Positions 51,366 to 59,894 of a stretch of 64,000 bases of DNA are shown piece after piece. Source of the stretch: CBDFGE01 sp965247055 (GTDB taxonomy: Bacteria > Chloroflexota > Dehalococcoidia > Lucifugimonadales > JAGWBF01); the NCBI GenBank assembly GCA_965247055.1, contig CBDFGE010000004.1:186001-250000 (forward strand), in the 5' to 3' direction. Under the pieces are notes generated by a model that was given only the letters and a program-made list of their open reading frames with translations, did no database searches and was not told the origin of the DNA. A program made the translations under genes and the position numbers. The stretch's first letter is position 1; the number at the start of each line of letters is the position of its first letter.

Positions 51366-52046
51366 GCGCTCCAGGACGTAGGGCGTGGCCGTGATCTGGT
51401 TGATGAAGGCCTCCACGGCCTGGTTCCGCATGGTACTGCCTTCCTGCTCCGACAGCCCCAGCTTCTGGTATATGGATGCGGCGCACTCCTCCACCTTCTG
51501 CCTGTCCAGGTGGAGGGTCTGGGCGATGTAGTCGTCGGCATACCCTTCCGCCATGACCTCGAGGACGTTGCGCTCGGTGGCATCGAGCTGGGCCAGGACT
51601 GACCTGGACTGGCGGACGTAGAGCCTGGCCAGCTTTTGCACGATACCCGGATCGAGGACCGTCTGGCCGTTGATTACCGCTTCGACGACCCGGATCAGCT
51701 CGCCGATGTCGTCCAGGGAGTTTTTCAGGAGGTAGGCCTTTCGCTGAGGGCCATCTCTGAAAAGCTCGGAGACGAAGGTGAGGTCGTCGTAGGCCGAGAT
51801 GATCACGATGGCGATGTTGGGATTGTTGGTTATCATCCTGTGGGCGGCCTCTATGCCGTCCATCTTTGGCATACGGACGTCGAGGACGGCAACGTCGGGG
51901 TTGAGGGCCAGCGCCTTCTCCAGGGCCTCCTCTCCGTCGGACGCGACCGCTACCACCTCGAAATTGTCCTGGGTTTCCAGTATCCTCTTGTATGCCGTTC
52001 GCATGAATTGGGAGTCGTCTGCTACTAGAATTCGAAGGTTAGCCAT
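51351..52046 (-). CDS. NarL/LuxR-type response regulator
   Basis: A 231-residue two-domain regulator. The receiver has the acidic pair DDSQFM, phosphoacceptor Asp in VAVLDVRMPKMDG and Lys in AYLLKNSLDDI. The C-terminal region LDATERNVLEVMAEGYADDY with IAQTLHLDRQKVEECAASIY and QKLGL is a LuxR-type helix-turn-helix. It should bind DNA when phosphorylated by the neighbouring cNMP-domain kinase. ATG at 52046 has AGGAGG seven bases upstream; own promoter at 52084-52113. Its stop lies within a 26-base palindrome. Confidence 0.9.
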   Translation of the reverse strand: MANLRILVADDSQFMRTAYKRILETQDNFEVVAVASDGEEALEKALALNPDVAVLDVRMPKMDGIEAAHRMITNNPNIAIVIISAYDDLTFVSELFRDGPQRKAYLLKNSLDDIGELIRVVEAVINGQTVLDPGIVQKLARLYVRQSRSVLAQLDATERNVLEVMAEGYADDYIAQTLHLDRQKVEECAASIYQKLGLSEQEGSTMRNQAVEAFINQITATPYVLEREGNG

Positions 52047-52083
52047 GGGGAGCCTCCTGTGGCGGTTGCCGCCGGACAAGTCT

Positions 52084-52113
52084 ATTTTAACGCTCGACGC
52101 CGGGAAATGTCGA
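52084..52113 (-). promoter_or_regulatory. Promoter of the response regulator-kinase pair
   Basis: TCGACA (52113-52108), 18-base spacer, TAAAAT (52089-52084) on the minus strand; leader about 30 bases. It allows the two-component pair to be expressed separately from the cyclase gene upstream. Confidence 0.45.
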
Positions 52114-52156
52114 GGTATACTTGCCTGGAGGTACAGCTACGGGGTTGGGGGCAGGG

Positions 52157-53908
52157 CTAGGGCTGGTCGGCACTCCAGGGGACCTCATAGATGTGCTGCC
52201 TCACCGCGAACCCCTTGAGCCGCCTCCAGCCCCGGTCCACACACTCGATGTCACTGCCCCCGTCCGTCAGCTTCCGGAACAGGTCGGAGACCAGGATCTG
52301 GCCGCCGGAGGCGAGGGCCATGATCCTGGAGGCCAGGACCACGGCGTTGCCGAAGAGGTCCCCTCCCTCCTGGATGGCCTCCCCCGCGTTGATCCCGATG
52401 CGGACCCTCAGCGGCCGGTCCGGTTATTCCGTGTTGTACTGTTGCAGGCGGCGCTGTATGTCGATGGCGCAGTTGGCCGCATCCAGCGGGTGGGGGAAGG
52501 CTATCATGAAGCCGTCTCCCATAGTCTTGACCTCTGTCCCCCGGTGCTGGGCCGACAGTTCCCGGACCAAATTGTTATGTACCCGCATAAGCTTCTGGTT
52601 CTCTTCATCTCCCAGCCGGTTTAGCTGCTCCGTTGAACCCTCCAGGTCGGTAAAGAGGATGCTCACCAGCTGCCCCCGGCTCTGGGACGGCTCCTGGAGC
52701 TCAAGGCTCTCTGGGGGCCTCGATTCTCCGAGGTGTCTTGCCACCTCCACGGTCCGCTGCTCCTGCTCCCGAGGCACCTCTGCCGCTGCCAGTGGGACGG
52801 CTGCCTTGAAGGAGGTTGTCGAGGAGTTGAGGAGATCGAATACACTGTCCGATGTGCGGGGGTCGCACATCCACCTGGCGAAAAGGCTCCTGTATTTGGT
52901 ATTGGTGTGCCGCAGCCGGCTGATGGTGCGGGCCGCGCTCTGCTTCGGGAGGGAGATGTTGAGGCGGCTCTCGTAGATATGGTCGTCCCGACCCACCTCT
53001 GTCTCTTCAGTGGGATGGGCAAGCTCCCTGTCGATCCAACGGTAGACCGAGGAAGAGGCCAGGGCGTAGCGGTCGTGTCCTCGAACGACAAGCCCCTGGT
53101 CGGCCAGCTCTTCCAGGACTGCCTGGACGTTTACATACCAGGATTCCAGCTGCTCCCATTTCCAGTAGGTCCTCTGTCCGTCCTGCTGGCCGGCGAGGAG
53201 GGTCAGGAGGCTAAGGATGGTCTTATGCTTCTCTGACGAGTGCCGCCAGGAGCTCTCCAGGTGGGGGGTGGCGGCCTCGTGGAACCTGGCTTCGAGAGAG
53301 CCAAGCCGGCTGGCCTCCTCCGGGTCCCTCTGCCACTCCTCGTACAGCAGCTCGAAGCCCATGTGGACCAGGAAGGGCAGCGTTCCCGTCAGGGCCAGCA
53401 CATGGGATACCTCGGTCTGGGAGAAGGTGACGCCCGTGCCAGGCAGATATTTCTCCAGCATCTCTTCGATGTCGGCCTGGGAGAAGGGACGAAGGACGAT
53501 GTTCGTGAAGATGTTAAACCAGGGGGAGCTACGCATCTGTTCGGAGCGTGCCAGACTGACCAGATCGCCACGGGTTGACGTAACGAGGGCCAGACCGTGG
53601 TGGGTAGCGAGGGAGCGTAGACCGTAGAGGAAATCGAGTCCGTAGTTGCTGTTGTTACCCACGTTCTGGAACTCGTCCAGCAGCGCGACTATGCGTAGGC
53701 CTAGACTGTCCACGGTATCGAATAGCAGAAGAGAGGTCTTCCCGGACCGGCGTGCTCCGACGATGGAGCAGCTGCCGAAGTCGGCTGCCCCCAGCAGGGA
53801 AAAGATCTCCCTCGTTTCATCCCTTCTCCCGACAAACCTCTGCGGCTCCGAGATAGGCCTGATGTAGGTGAAAGGATTAGGACTCGGCCCGGCCGTCTCC
53901 AGGTTCAA
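52157..53908 (-). pseudogene. AAA/STAND ATPase fused to class III adenylate cyclase, with internal TAA stop
   Basis: From TTG at 53908 (GAGGAG upstream), an ATPase domain with a QRFVGRRDE start, Walker A GARRSGKTS and Walker B ALLDEFQNV, a winged-helix-like region and then, from about residue 415, a class III cyclase domain: VSILFTDLEGST (metal Asp), VKTMGDGF (Lys-Asp, adenylate-type). An in-frame TAA at 52426-52424 (codon 495) interrupts it; the same frame goes on as PDRPLRVRIGINAGEAIQ, then LFGNAVVLASRIMA with the transition-state Asn and Arg, to 52157. The truncated form would lack those residues. It may be decay, a sequence error or, less likely, read-through. It overlaps the preceding DUF2357 gene by 32 bases. 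Confidence 0.8.
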
Positions 53909-55811
53909 GGCCCATCTCCTCGTCCGAATCCGCCCCAGCCCCTTCCTCCGTCTCCCTCTCGGCTCTCTGACTAGGGGTCTCCAGCGGGTAGTCCGAGCTG
54001 CCCAGAGGCCTGGTCCGCACCGTCGGAGTATCGCCCTCCGCCGGTGTGCTGGCTTCGGTATCCACAGGCCGCTCCTCTTCCTCGAGTTCCGCGGCCTCAG
54101 AGTCGGCTGTCTCCGGTAACGTGGCGGTGGCTCCCATGTGCAGGGGCCGCTCCTCCTCGTCCTCCTCCCCCTCTTCCCGCTCCTCCGCGTAGTCGTGGAC
54201 CTCGTCCGGAGACTCCACAGAGGCGGACCTGGTTTCATCGGGACTCTGGAGCTGGTCTACGTCGCCCCCATGTTCAGGCACGCCTTCCACGGCCTCCGAC
54301 TCGGAGACGGATAGGTCGGGGAACCAGCGCCGCAGTAGGGCCTCGAGCCTCTGCCAGGAGGACTCATCGGCGGGATGCACGGCCACGAGTCCGACTCCCC
54401 CACCGGGGCGGGAGCCGTCGGGCTGCTGCATCGAGTTTGGTGCGGAGGTCTCCATATCTCCGTCCACGCCCGGTCCGGGATAAACGCACCATGCCTCCTG
54501 TACTACGGTACCGTCTCGGCCCAGGGCGTCTCGGTAGGTGTGCAACCTGTCCAGGTCGTCGTGCCAGCTGCTTCGGGTGGTGTACTGCTTGAACTTGACC
54601 TCGAAGACGTAGCCCTTGCCCTCGGACATCAAGAACACGGCGGGGTTGATGGGGTGGTAAACGCCATCGGCAGGGTTGATAAAGGTCTCGTCGACGGTCT
54701 CACCGCTGTACAGCATGGTAACCAGGGCATCATCCGACTCCCGCCACAATTCCAGAACAGAGGGCTGCCCTTTAGGTAGCTCCAGGGTGAGCTTGGCATC
54801 CGCGTCCTCAAAGAACAGGGTGACCCTGTCCTTCACCAGAACGAACCCCAGGTTTTTGAGGATTTCGATGACCTTGAAGAACATCCAGTACTCGTAGAGG
54901 AGCCAGGTGCGCCGTAAGGGCAGCTTGAAGACAGGATTGCTCCAGTCGAAGTTGAAGATCCTGTCGTAGTAGCGGTAGATCTCATAGATCTGGTGATAGT
55001 AGGGTCTTCTGTGGAGGTTGGAGGCCTGGCCTATAGAGCCCATAGGGGATGAGTATTTCAGGAAAGCGTACTGGAGCAGCTCACTGACACCGTGCATCAG
55101 GGTTTCCGCGTCGACCCGTACCTGCTGCGCTCCCTGGACTTCCGCCAGATTGGAGATGGTGTTCAGGTCCCTGTGCATCGAGGAGAGGAACCGACGAATG
55201 AACCGGTTCTCGTAGGTGTTGTAGTCCACCTGAACATGGGTCTCCGAAATCTGGGAAGGGAGATACTCCACCTGCTCACCGTTTTCATCTCTTCGGGAGA
55301 AGATCCCCCTGAGATTCGGAGCCAGGCTACTGTTGGGGGCGGCCTTCTCGAATCGGTGACTCCTGGGGTGGGACATCAGCCAGTTGATGGAGCCGGGGCC
55401 CGCTTTTCTGCTCATGCTGAAATCCACGAAGACCTTCTCTCGGGTGAGCTGCTGGTTGGGGCTCCGGTCTATAAGCTGGACGAGCCGGGCCAGTTGCTGG
55501 AAGATTCCCTCGCAGTACTCCAGGAGGCCGTGGAGGGATATGGCCCTGCGAGTTTCCACCGGCATGACGCCGTACTCGTCTTGGCTGTAGATATCCCATG
55601 CCAGGCCGAAGCTGATCTGACGGACGTAGTCCACCATCGCGATGCGGTCCTCGGGGGACAATATCTTGGTCCAGTATCCCTCACGCTCGTAGAGGAACCG
55701 CTCGACGACTTCCCGGGGATACTCCAGGAGCATGTCCAGGCTTTCCACCCGGGGAGCGAGGGTTTCAAGGAGCTCTTCGGGGGTGCGTAATGCTTCTTCT
55801 AGCTCGGTCAT
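53877..55811 (-). CDS. DUF2357/PD-(D/E)XK (McrC-like) protein with acidic tail
   Basis: A 644-residue protein. Residues 1-290 match the DUF2357 region (YREVVERFLYEREGYW-like, TYENRFIRRFLSSMH, LYEYWMFFKVIEIL at 305-318). Residues 370-430 form a PD-(D/E)XK-type nuclease core with HPINPAVFL then YVFEVKFKQY; the catalytic E404-x-K406 is present, but the usual Asp is Asn389. From about 500 on the chain is very acidic and low-complexity. DUF2357 proteins pair with McrB-type AAA GTPases/ATPases in DNA-modification-dependent restriction or defence. The McrB-like gene upstream (57341-58408) is separated only by an IS256 element. It overlaps the ATPase-cyclase gene. Confidence 0.82.
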   Translation of the reverse strand: MTELEEALRTPEELLETLAPRVESLDMLLEYPREVVERFLYEREGYWTKILSPEDRIAMVDYVRQISFGLAWDIYSQDEYGVMPVETRRAISLHGLLEYCEGIFQQLARLVQLIDRSPNQQLTREKVFVDFSMSRKAGPGSINWLMSHPRSHRFEKAAPNSSLAPNLRGIFSRRDENGEQVEYLPSQISETHVQVDYNTYENRFIRRFLSSMHRDLNTISNLAEVQGAQQVRVDAETLMHGVSELLQYAFLKYSSPMGSIGQASNLHRRPYYHQIYEIYRYYDRIFNFDWSNPVFKLPLRRTWLLYEYWMFFKVIEILKNLGFVLVKDRVTLFFEDADAKLTLELPKGQPSVLELWRESDDALVTMLYSGETVDETFINPADGVYHPINPAVFLMSEGKGYVFEVKFKQYTTRSSWHDDLDRLHTYRDALGRDGTVVQEAWCVYPGPGVDGDMETSAPNSMQQPDGSRPGGGVGLVAVHPADESSWQRLEALLRRWFPDLSVSESEAVEGVPEHGGDVDQLQSPDETRSASVESPDEVHDYAEEREEGEEDEEERPLHMGATATLPETADSEAAELEEEERPVDTEASTPAEGDTPTVRTRPLGSSDYPLETPSQRAERETEEGAGADSDEEMGLEPGDGRAES

Positions 55812-55969
55812 ACTGGCTTTCGTGACCCTTTCAGAATCGCTGGTGTCAAGGGCAGCTAATATCGGGGCTCCTGGAGGGGTGGGCCCGGGCAGTTAGCTTA
55901 TGCGGCTCTATCGGGCTGAGATGCCGGCCAGCCCGAATAGTGGAGGGTAGTCCGGGTGCTGGGAGTAGA

Positions 55970-57325
55970 GTCCCAGGAAGTGGTGTAACAAGAGGAGAGG
56001 GTCTGGATGAAGAGAGACCACCACGTCATCCTTAGCGGGCAAAGACGAGCCTGAGAAAGGAGGACAACGGTGGTCAAGGAAAGGATGGACCTGCTTGAGC
56101 TAATGCGCAAGAGGGGAGTCGACGGTGACGTGGACTTTCTACGAGAGGCACTGAGAGTGCTGGTCGAGGAGATCATGGAGGCTGATGTGTCATCGAGGAC
56201 CGGTGCTGGGTATGGAGAACGCAACCCTGAGCGGGTGACCCAGCGCAACGGGTACCGGTCTCGAGCATGGGACACTCGCGTAGGGACCATGGAGTTGCAG
56301 ATACCCAAGCTCAGAGAGGGAAGCTACTTTCCGAGCCTGCTGGAGCCACGGCGTCGCAGCGAGCGAGCTCTGCTGGCGGTGATCCAGCAGGCGTATGTGG
56401 AGGGTGTATCGACGAGGCGAGTGGATGATCTGGTCAAGGCTCTTGGGTGCGAGGGTATCTCAAAGAGCCAAGTGTCGCGTATCTGCCAGGAGCTGGACGG
56501 GGTGGTGGAGAGCTTCCTGGGTCGGCCGCTGGACGGCGGATCATATCCCTACCTGTGGCTGGACGCACTAACCCAGAAGGTCAGAGAGGCCGGTAGGATA
56601 GTCAACGTCAGCGTGGTGGTGGCGACGGCGGTCAATAGCGAGGGCAAGCGTGAGATCGTTGGGATGGACGTGGGTACCAGTGAAGACGGCGCCTTCTGGC
56701 TGGCCTTCCTGCGCTCACTGGTCGCCAGGGGCCTGGGCGGGGTGGAACTGGTGGTATCGGACGCTCATCAGGGACTCAGGGATGCCATCGCAACTGTCTT
56801 CGGTGGGGCCAGTTGGCAGCGGTGCCGCACCCACTTCATGACCAACCTGCTCACTCGGGTCCCCAGGAGCGCTCAGCCCTGGGTGGCCACCATGGTACGC
56901 ACCATCTACCAGCAGCCGTCCCCTCAGGAGGTGCATGCCCAACTCGAGCGGGTGATTGCTCAGCTCCAGGACCCGTTCCCACAGGGCGCCTCTCGACTGG
57001 ACGAGGCTGGACCCGACGTCCTGGCCTTCTCCAGCTTCCCCGTCGCCCACTGGAAGAAGATCTGGTCCAACAACCCCCTGGAGCGTCTCAACAAGGAGAT
57101 ACGGCGCCGCACCGATGTGGTGGGCATCTTCCCTAACCGCCCAGCTGTCCGTCGGCTGGTCGGCGCCGTCCTAGCTGAGCAGCACGACGAGTGGGCCGTC
57201 GGCCGTCGATACATGACACAGGAGGTAACCACCTCCAACGAAGCTCTACCCAGAGCCGAACTCGCAGAGGCAGCGGCCTAGACGATATCAACAGGATGAC
57301 GTACTCTTACACCACTCTATGGGAC
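55970..57325 (+). mobile_element. IS256-family insertion sequence
   Basis: About 1356 bases with imperfect inverted ends: GTCCCAGGAAGTGGTGTAA from 55970 and, read from 57325, GTCCCATAGAGTGGTGTAA. It holds one transposase gene. It separates the McrB-like and DUF2357 genes, opposing their direction. No clear 8-9 base target duplication is visible. Confidence 0.8.
56070..57281 (+). CDS. IS256-family (Mutator-type) transposase
   Basis: A 403-residue transposase. Seen: the N-terminal YGERNPERVTQRNGYRSRAW, the DDE core with Asp in YPYLWLDALTQKVRE, Asp in VELVVSDAHQGLRDAI and Glu in SNNPLERLNKEIRRRTDVVG, and CRTHFMTNLL. GTG at 56070 follows AAAGGAGGACAAC. It looks intact. It moves the IS256 element by cut-and-circle chemistry. 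Insertion polarity may silence the DUF2357 gene. Confidence 0.93.
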   Translation: MVKERMDLLELMRKRGVDGDVDFLREALRVLVEEIMEADVSSRTGAGYGERNPERVTQRNGYRSRAWDTRVGTMELQIPKLREGSYFPSLLEPRRRSERALLAVIQQAYVEGVSTRRVDDLVKALGCEGISKSQVSRICQELDGVVESFLGRPLDGGSYPYLWLDALTQKVREAGRIVNVSVVVATAVNSEGKREIVGMDVGTSEDGAFWLAFLRSLVARGLGGVELVVSDAHQGLRDAIATVFGGASWQRCRTHFMTNLLTRVPRSAQPWVATMVRTIYQQPSPQEVHAQLERVIAQLQDPFPQGASRLDEAGPDVLAFSSFPVAHWKKIWSNNPLERLNKEIRRRTDVVGIFPNRPAVRRLVGAVLAEQHDEWAVGRRYMTQEVTTSNEALPRAELAEAAA

Positions 57326-57340
57326 GTGACCGTGCTGTGC

Positions 57341-58408
57341 TTACTCATAGAAGGAGACAAAGCCGTCCTCCCTGACCCTGGCCAGCATCCGGGCGACTTT
57401 CTTGGCCGACCTATGGAACAGGCACTCCTCGTACGCTGCGGTGTCCAGAAGGTAGAGGTTGCTGATGGGGGCCGGCAACTCCTCGTAGTTCCCGAGAAGG
57501 AAATAGCTCAGGAGGTCCGAAAGCACCTTCTCCAGCTGCTCCCTGGTGCCGGACAACCTGGGGAGGACCTTCTGGAGGATCTGCATGTCCAGGGCTACAT
57601 ACTTCTCCAGCAGCCCCTCGGAGTTTGCCATGTACTTTAGGACTTCATCTCGAACCCTATAGGCGAACTGAAGGTTCCTCTGGACCAGAATCGAGTTGAC
57701 GCCCTCCAGGGTGAACAGCACGTCCTCGTCCCATTCCGGCCCTCTGGACTTCAAGAACACATCGAATATCACCTGTCGCTCGGCCCAGGTAAAGTTGTCC
57801 TGGATGCTGCCACCACCGGGTTTGTCGAAGAGGTACACCTCGTTGAACTCGATGGTGTTGGCCCGGTCCAGCACCTTCTTGCTGAACAGGTAGGTGCTCT
57901 CGTCGACGTTCACCGTGCCGGTGATGAAGAGGTTGGGCGGCAGCTCGCCCGTCTCCATTTTGCTGAGGAAGTGGCTGAAATAATGCTCTACTTTGGCCAG
58001 GTTCATCTCGTCGAGGCAGACGAAGAAGGGCTCACTCCTCACGTCCGAAGACCACCTGTAGAATTTGGAGAAGGCGGTCTCGATCTGCCTCTCCTGAATG
58101 ACGTTGTAGTAACCCAGAAGATAGGTGTCGTCGGTCCAGTCAGGGGACACGGGGACAAGCAGGTAGTGACCTGCGTCGGGACCGGAGAGGGCGCTCGCCA
58201 CCAGCTGGGTCAGCCCGGTCTTGCCGGTGCCGCTGACACCGGTGAGAATTACGAAAGGCTTGGTCTTGAGGGAGACGTAGTAGTCGGCTACCACTTCTCG
58301 AGTGAAGGTGAAACCCCGCTGCTGGACGTACTGGCAGATCCAGTTGAGCAGGTCCGCGTCAGTGCGGATTTGAAGTCTCGCCGTATCCTGGGCCCGCTCT
58401 ACTACCAT
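57341..58408 (-). CDS. McrB-like AAA+ NTPase
   Basis: A 355-residue AAA_5/McrB-type motor. Walker A is GVSGTGKT at 57-64; Walker B and its extension are CLDEMNLAKVEHYFSHFLSK, the McrB signature; sensor 1 is TGTVNVDEST with FSKKVLDRANTIEF. The N-terminal 50 residues are a short helical region, not a methyl-DNA-binding domain. McrB-type proteins form rings that drive a partner nuclease; the likely partner is the DUF2357 protein at 53877-55811 once the IS256 element is set aside. ATG at 58408; GAGGTTAG lies upstream. Promoter at 58520-58547. Confidence 0.88.
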   Translation of the reverse strand: MVVERAQDTARLQIRTDADLLNWICQYVQQRGFTFTREVVADYYVSLKTKPFVILTGVSGTGKTGLTQLVASALSGPDAGHYLLVPVSPDWTDDTYLLGYYNVIQERQIETAFSKFYRWSSDVRSEPFFVCLDEMNLAKVEHYFSHFLSKMETGELPPNLFITGTVNVDESTYLFSKKVLDRANTIEFNEVYLFDKPGGGSIQDNFTWAERQVIFDVFLKSRGPEWDEDVLFTLEGVNSILVQRNLQFAYRVRDEVLKYMANSEGLLEKYVALDMQILQKVLPRLSGTREQLEKVLSDLLSYFLLGNYEELPAPISNLYLLDTAAYEECLFHRSAKKVARMLARVREDGFVSFYE

Positions 58409-58519
58409 CGATCACTAACCTCGGCGGTTGTGGGATCTAGCGGTCCGTTCCGGATTGCTGATGTCCACGGAACTCTGACCGATGTCGTAGGGCCCGGCCC
58501 TATGGGGCAATCAACAGGT

Positions 58520-58547
58520 ATTGTACCCCAAATTACCAGGATTGCAA
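58520..58547 (-). promoter_or_regulatory. Promoter of the McrB-like gene block
   Basis: TTGCAA (58547-58542), 16-base spacer, TACAAT (58525-58520) on the minus strand; leader about 105 bases. It would drive the McrB-DUF2357-cyclase block in the absence of the IS256 element. Confidence 0.55.
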
Positions 58548-58593
58548 CCCGTCAGGCGTGAGGATGCCTTGTCGCAGGGACAGGAAGCCCTAG

Positions 58594-59894
58594 CAGGATG
58601 CTGAAAAACCTGTACCTGACGGGGTCGTTGTGTAGGTGGTATAGTCCGGGGTAGATAAACTTGGGGAGGGAGCGGGATGCGAGGAGATGTGGAAAGGCAG
58701 ACCATGATTCTAAGTGCGGGGACTCCGGACCAGCTGATACCCGAAGACCACCCCATCCGGCTAATCAAACCCATGGTCGACCGGGCCTTGGCTGAGCTGT
58801 CTCCCACCTTCAGCCGCATGTACGCCAAGGTGGGACGCCCCTCCATTCCTCCCGAACACCTGCTAAAAGGATGCCTGCTGATGGGTCTCTACACCATCAG
58901 GAGCGAGCGCCAGTTCTGCGAGCGACTGCAATATGACCTGCTGTTCAAATGGTTTCTGGACCTGAACATCATGGACCCAGCCTTCGACTCCTCCACCTTT
59001 TCCAAGAACAAGACTCGGCTATTGGACCATGAGGTGTCTGGACAATTCTTCCAAGAGGTGTTGGCCGAAGCTCAGCGCCGGAATCTGCTGTCCGATGAGC
59101 ACTTCACCGTGGATGGGACCTTGCTGGAATCTTGGGCGTCATTGAAGAGCTTCCGACCCAAAGATGGTAGAGGGCCCAGGGGAGGAGGACGCGACCCCGA
59201 GGTGGACTTTCGCGGGGAAGAAAGGAAGAACGACAGCCATGCCTCCACCACGGACCCAGAGGCTCGACTGGCGCGTAAGGGCCCTGGGAAGGAGGCCAAG
59301 CTGTGCTTTGCCGGACACGTGCTAATGGAGAACCGTAATGGCTTGGCGGTGGGGGTGTTGGTCACTGAGGCCAACGGACGGGCGGAGCGGCAGGCCGCAG
59401 TGGAACTGCTTTCCCGTTTACGAGGAGTAGGCCGGATAACGTTGGGTGGAGACAAGAACTACGACGCCAGAGCCTTCGTTGCTAGATGTGGGGAGATGAA
59501 AGTCACGCCCCACGTGGCCCAAAATACCAAAGGCCGGTCCAGCGCCATCGATGGCAGGACAACCCGTCACCCGGGGTATGCCATCAGCCAGCGGGTGAGG
59601 AAGCGGGTGGAGGAGATCTTCGGCTGGACCAAGACGGTGGGCGGCGGGCGCAAGTTGCGTTACATCGGGGTAGCCCGCAACCAGATGTGGGCGGACCTGA
59701 CGGTGGCTGCCTACAACCTGGTCCGGATGGCCAAATTGGCTTTAAACCCGGGCTGAAGGTGGGACAAAGGCCTGATCCGGGGGTGGAGTGGCCTCCCCCG
59801 GTGGCTGAGACCTCTCCTCTATAGGGTGCATCCCTCCAAAACAACGGGAGTTAACGGTCTTTAGCCCACCTGCCGGCCTTATTTCAGCACCCTG
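58594..59894 (+). mobile_element. IS5-like insertion sequence, copy 2
   Basis: Same 1301-base element as at 37976-39276, flanked by CTAG at 58590-58593 and 59895-59898. It lies between the McrB-like gene's promoter and the CoA-transferase gene, whose stop codon is in the right-hand CTAG. Two apparently identical copies 20.6 kb apart imply recent transposition and offer a site for recombination. Confidence 0.9.
58677..59756 (+). CDS. IS5/IS1182-type transposase, copy 2
   Basis: The 359-residue product is identical to that of copy 1 at 38059-39138: DUF772 N-terminal region, Asp in HFTVDGTLLESWAS, Asp in TLGGDKNYDARAF and Glu in KRVEEIFGWTKTVGG. Both the gene and its surrounding inverted ends are intact, so this copy should also be active. 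Confidence 0.93.
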   Translation: MRGDVERQTMILSAGTPDQLIPEDHPIRLIKPMVDRALAELSPTFSRMYAKVGRPSIPPEHLLKGCLLMGLYTIRSERQFCERLQYDLLFKWFLDLNIMDPAFDSSTFSKNKTRLLDHEVSGQFFQEVLAEAQRRNLLSDEHFTVDGTLLESWASLKSFRPKDGRGPRGGGRDPEVDFRGEERKNDSHASTTDPEARLARKGPGKEAKLCFAGHVLMENRNGLAVGVLVTEANGRAERQAAVELLSRLRGVGRITLGGDKNYDARAFVARCGEMKVTPHVAQNTKGRSSAIDGRTTRHPGYAISQRVRKRVEEIFGWTKTVGGGRKLRYIGVARNQMWADLTVAAYNLVRMAKLALNPG

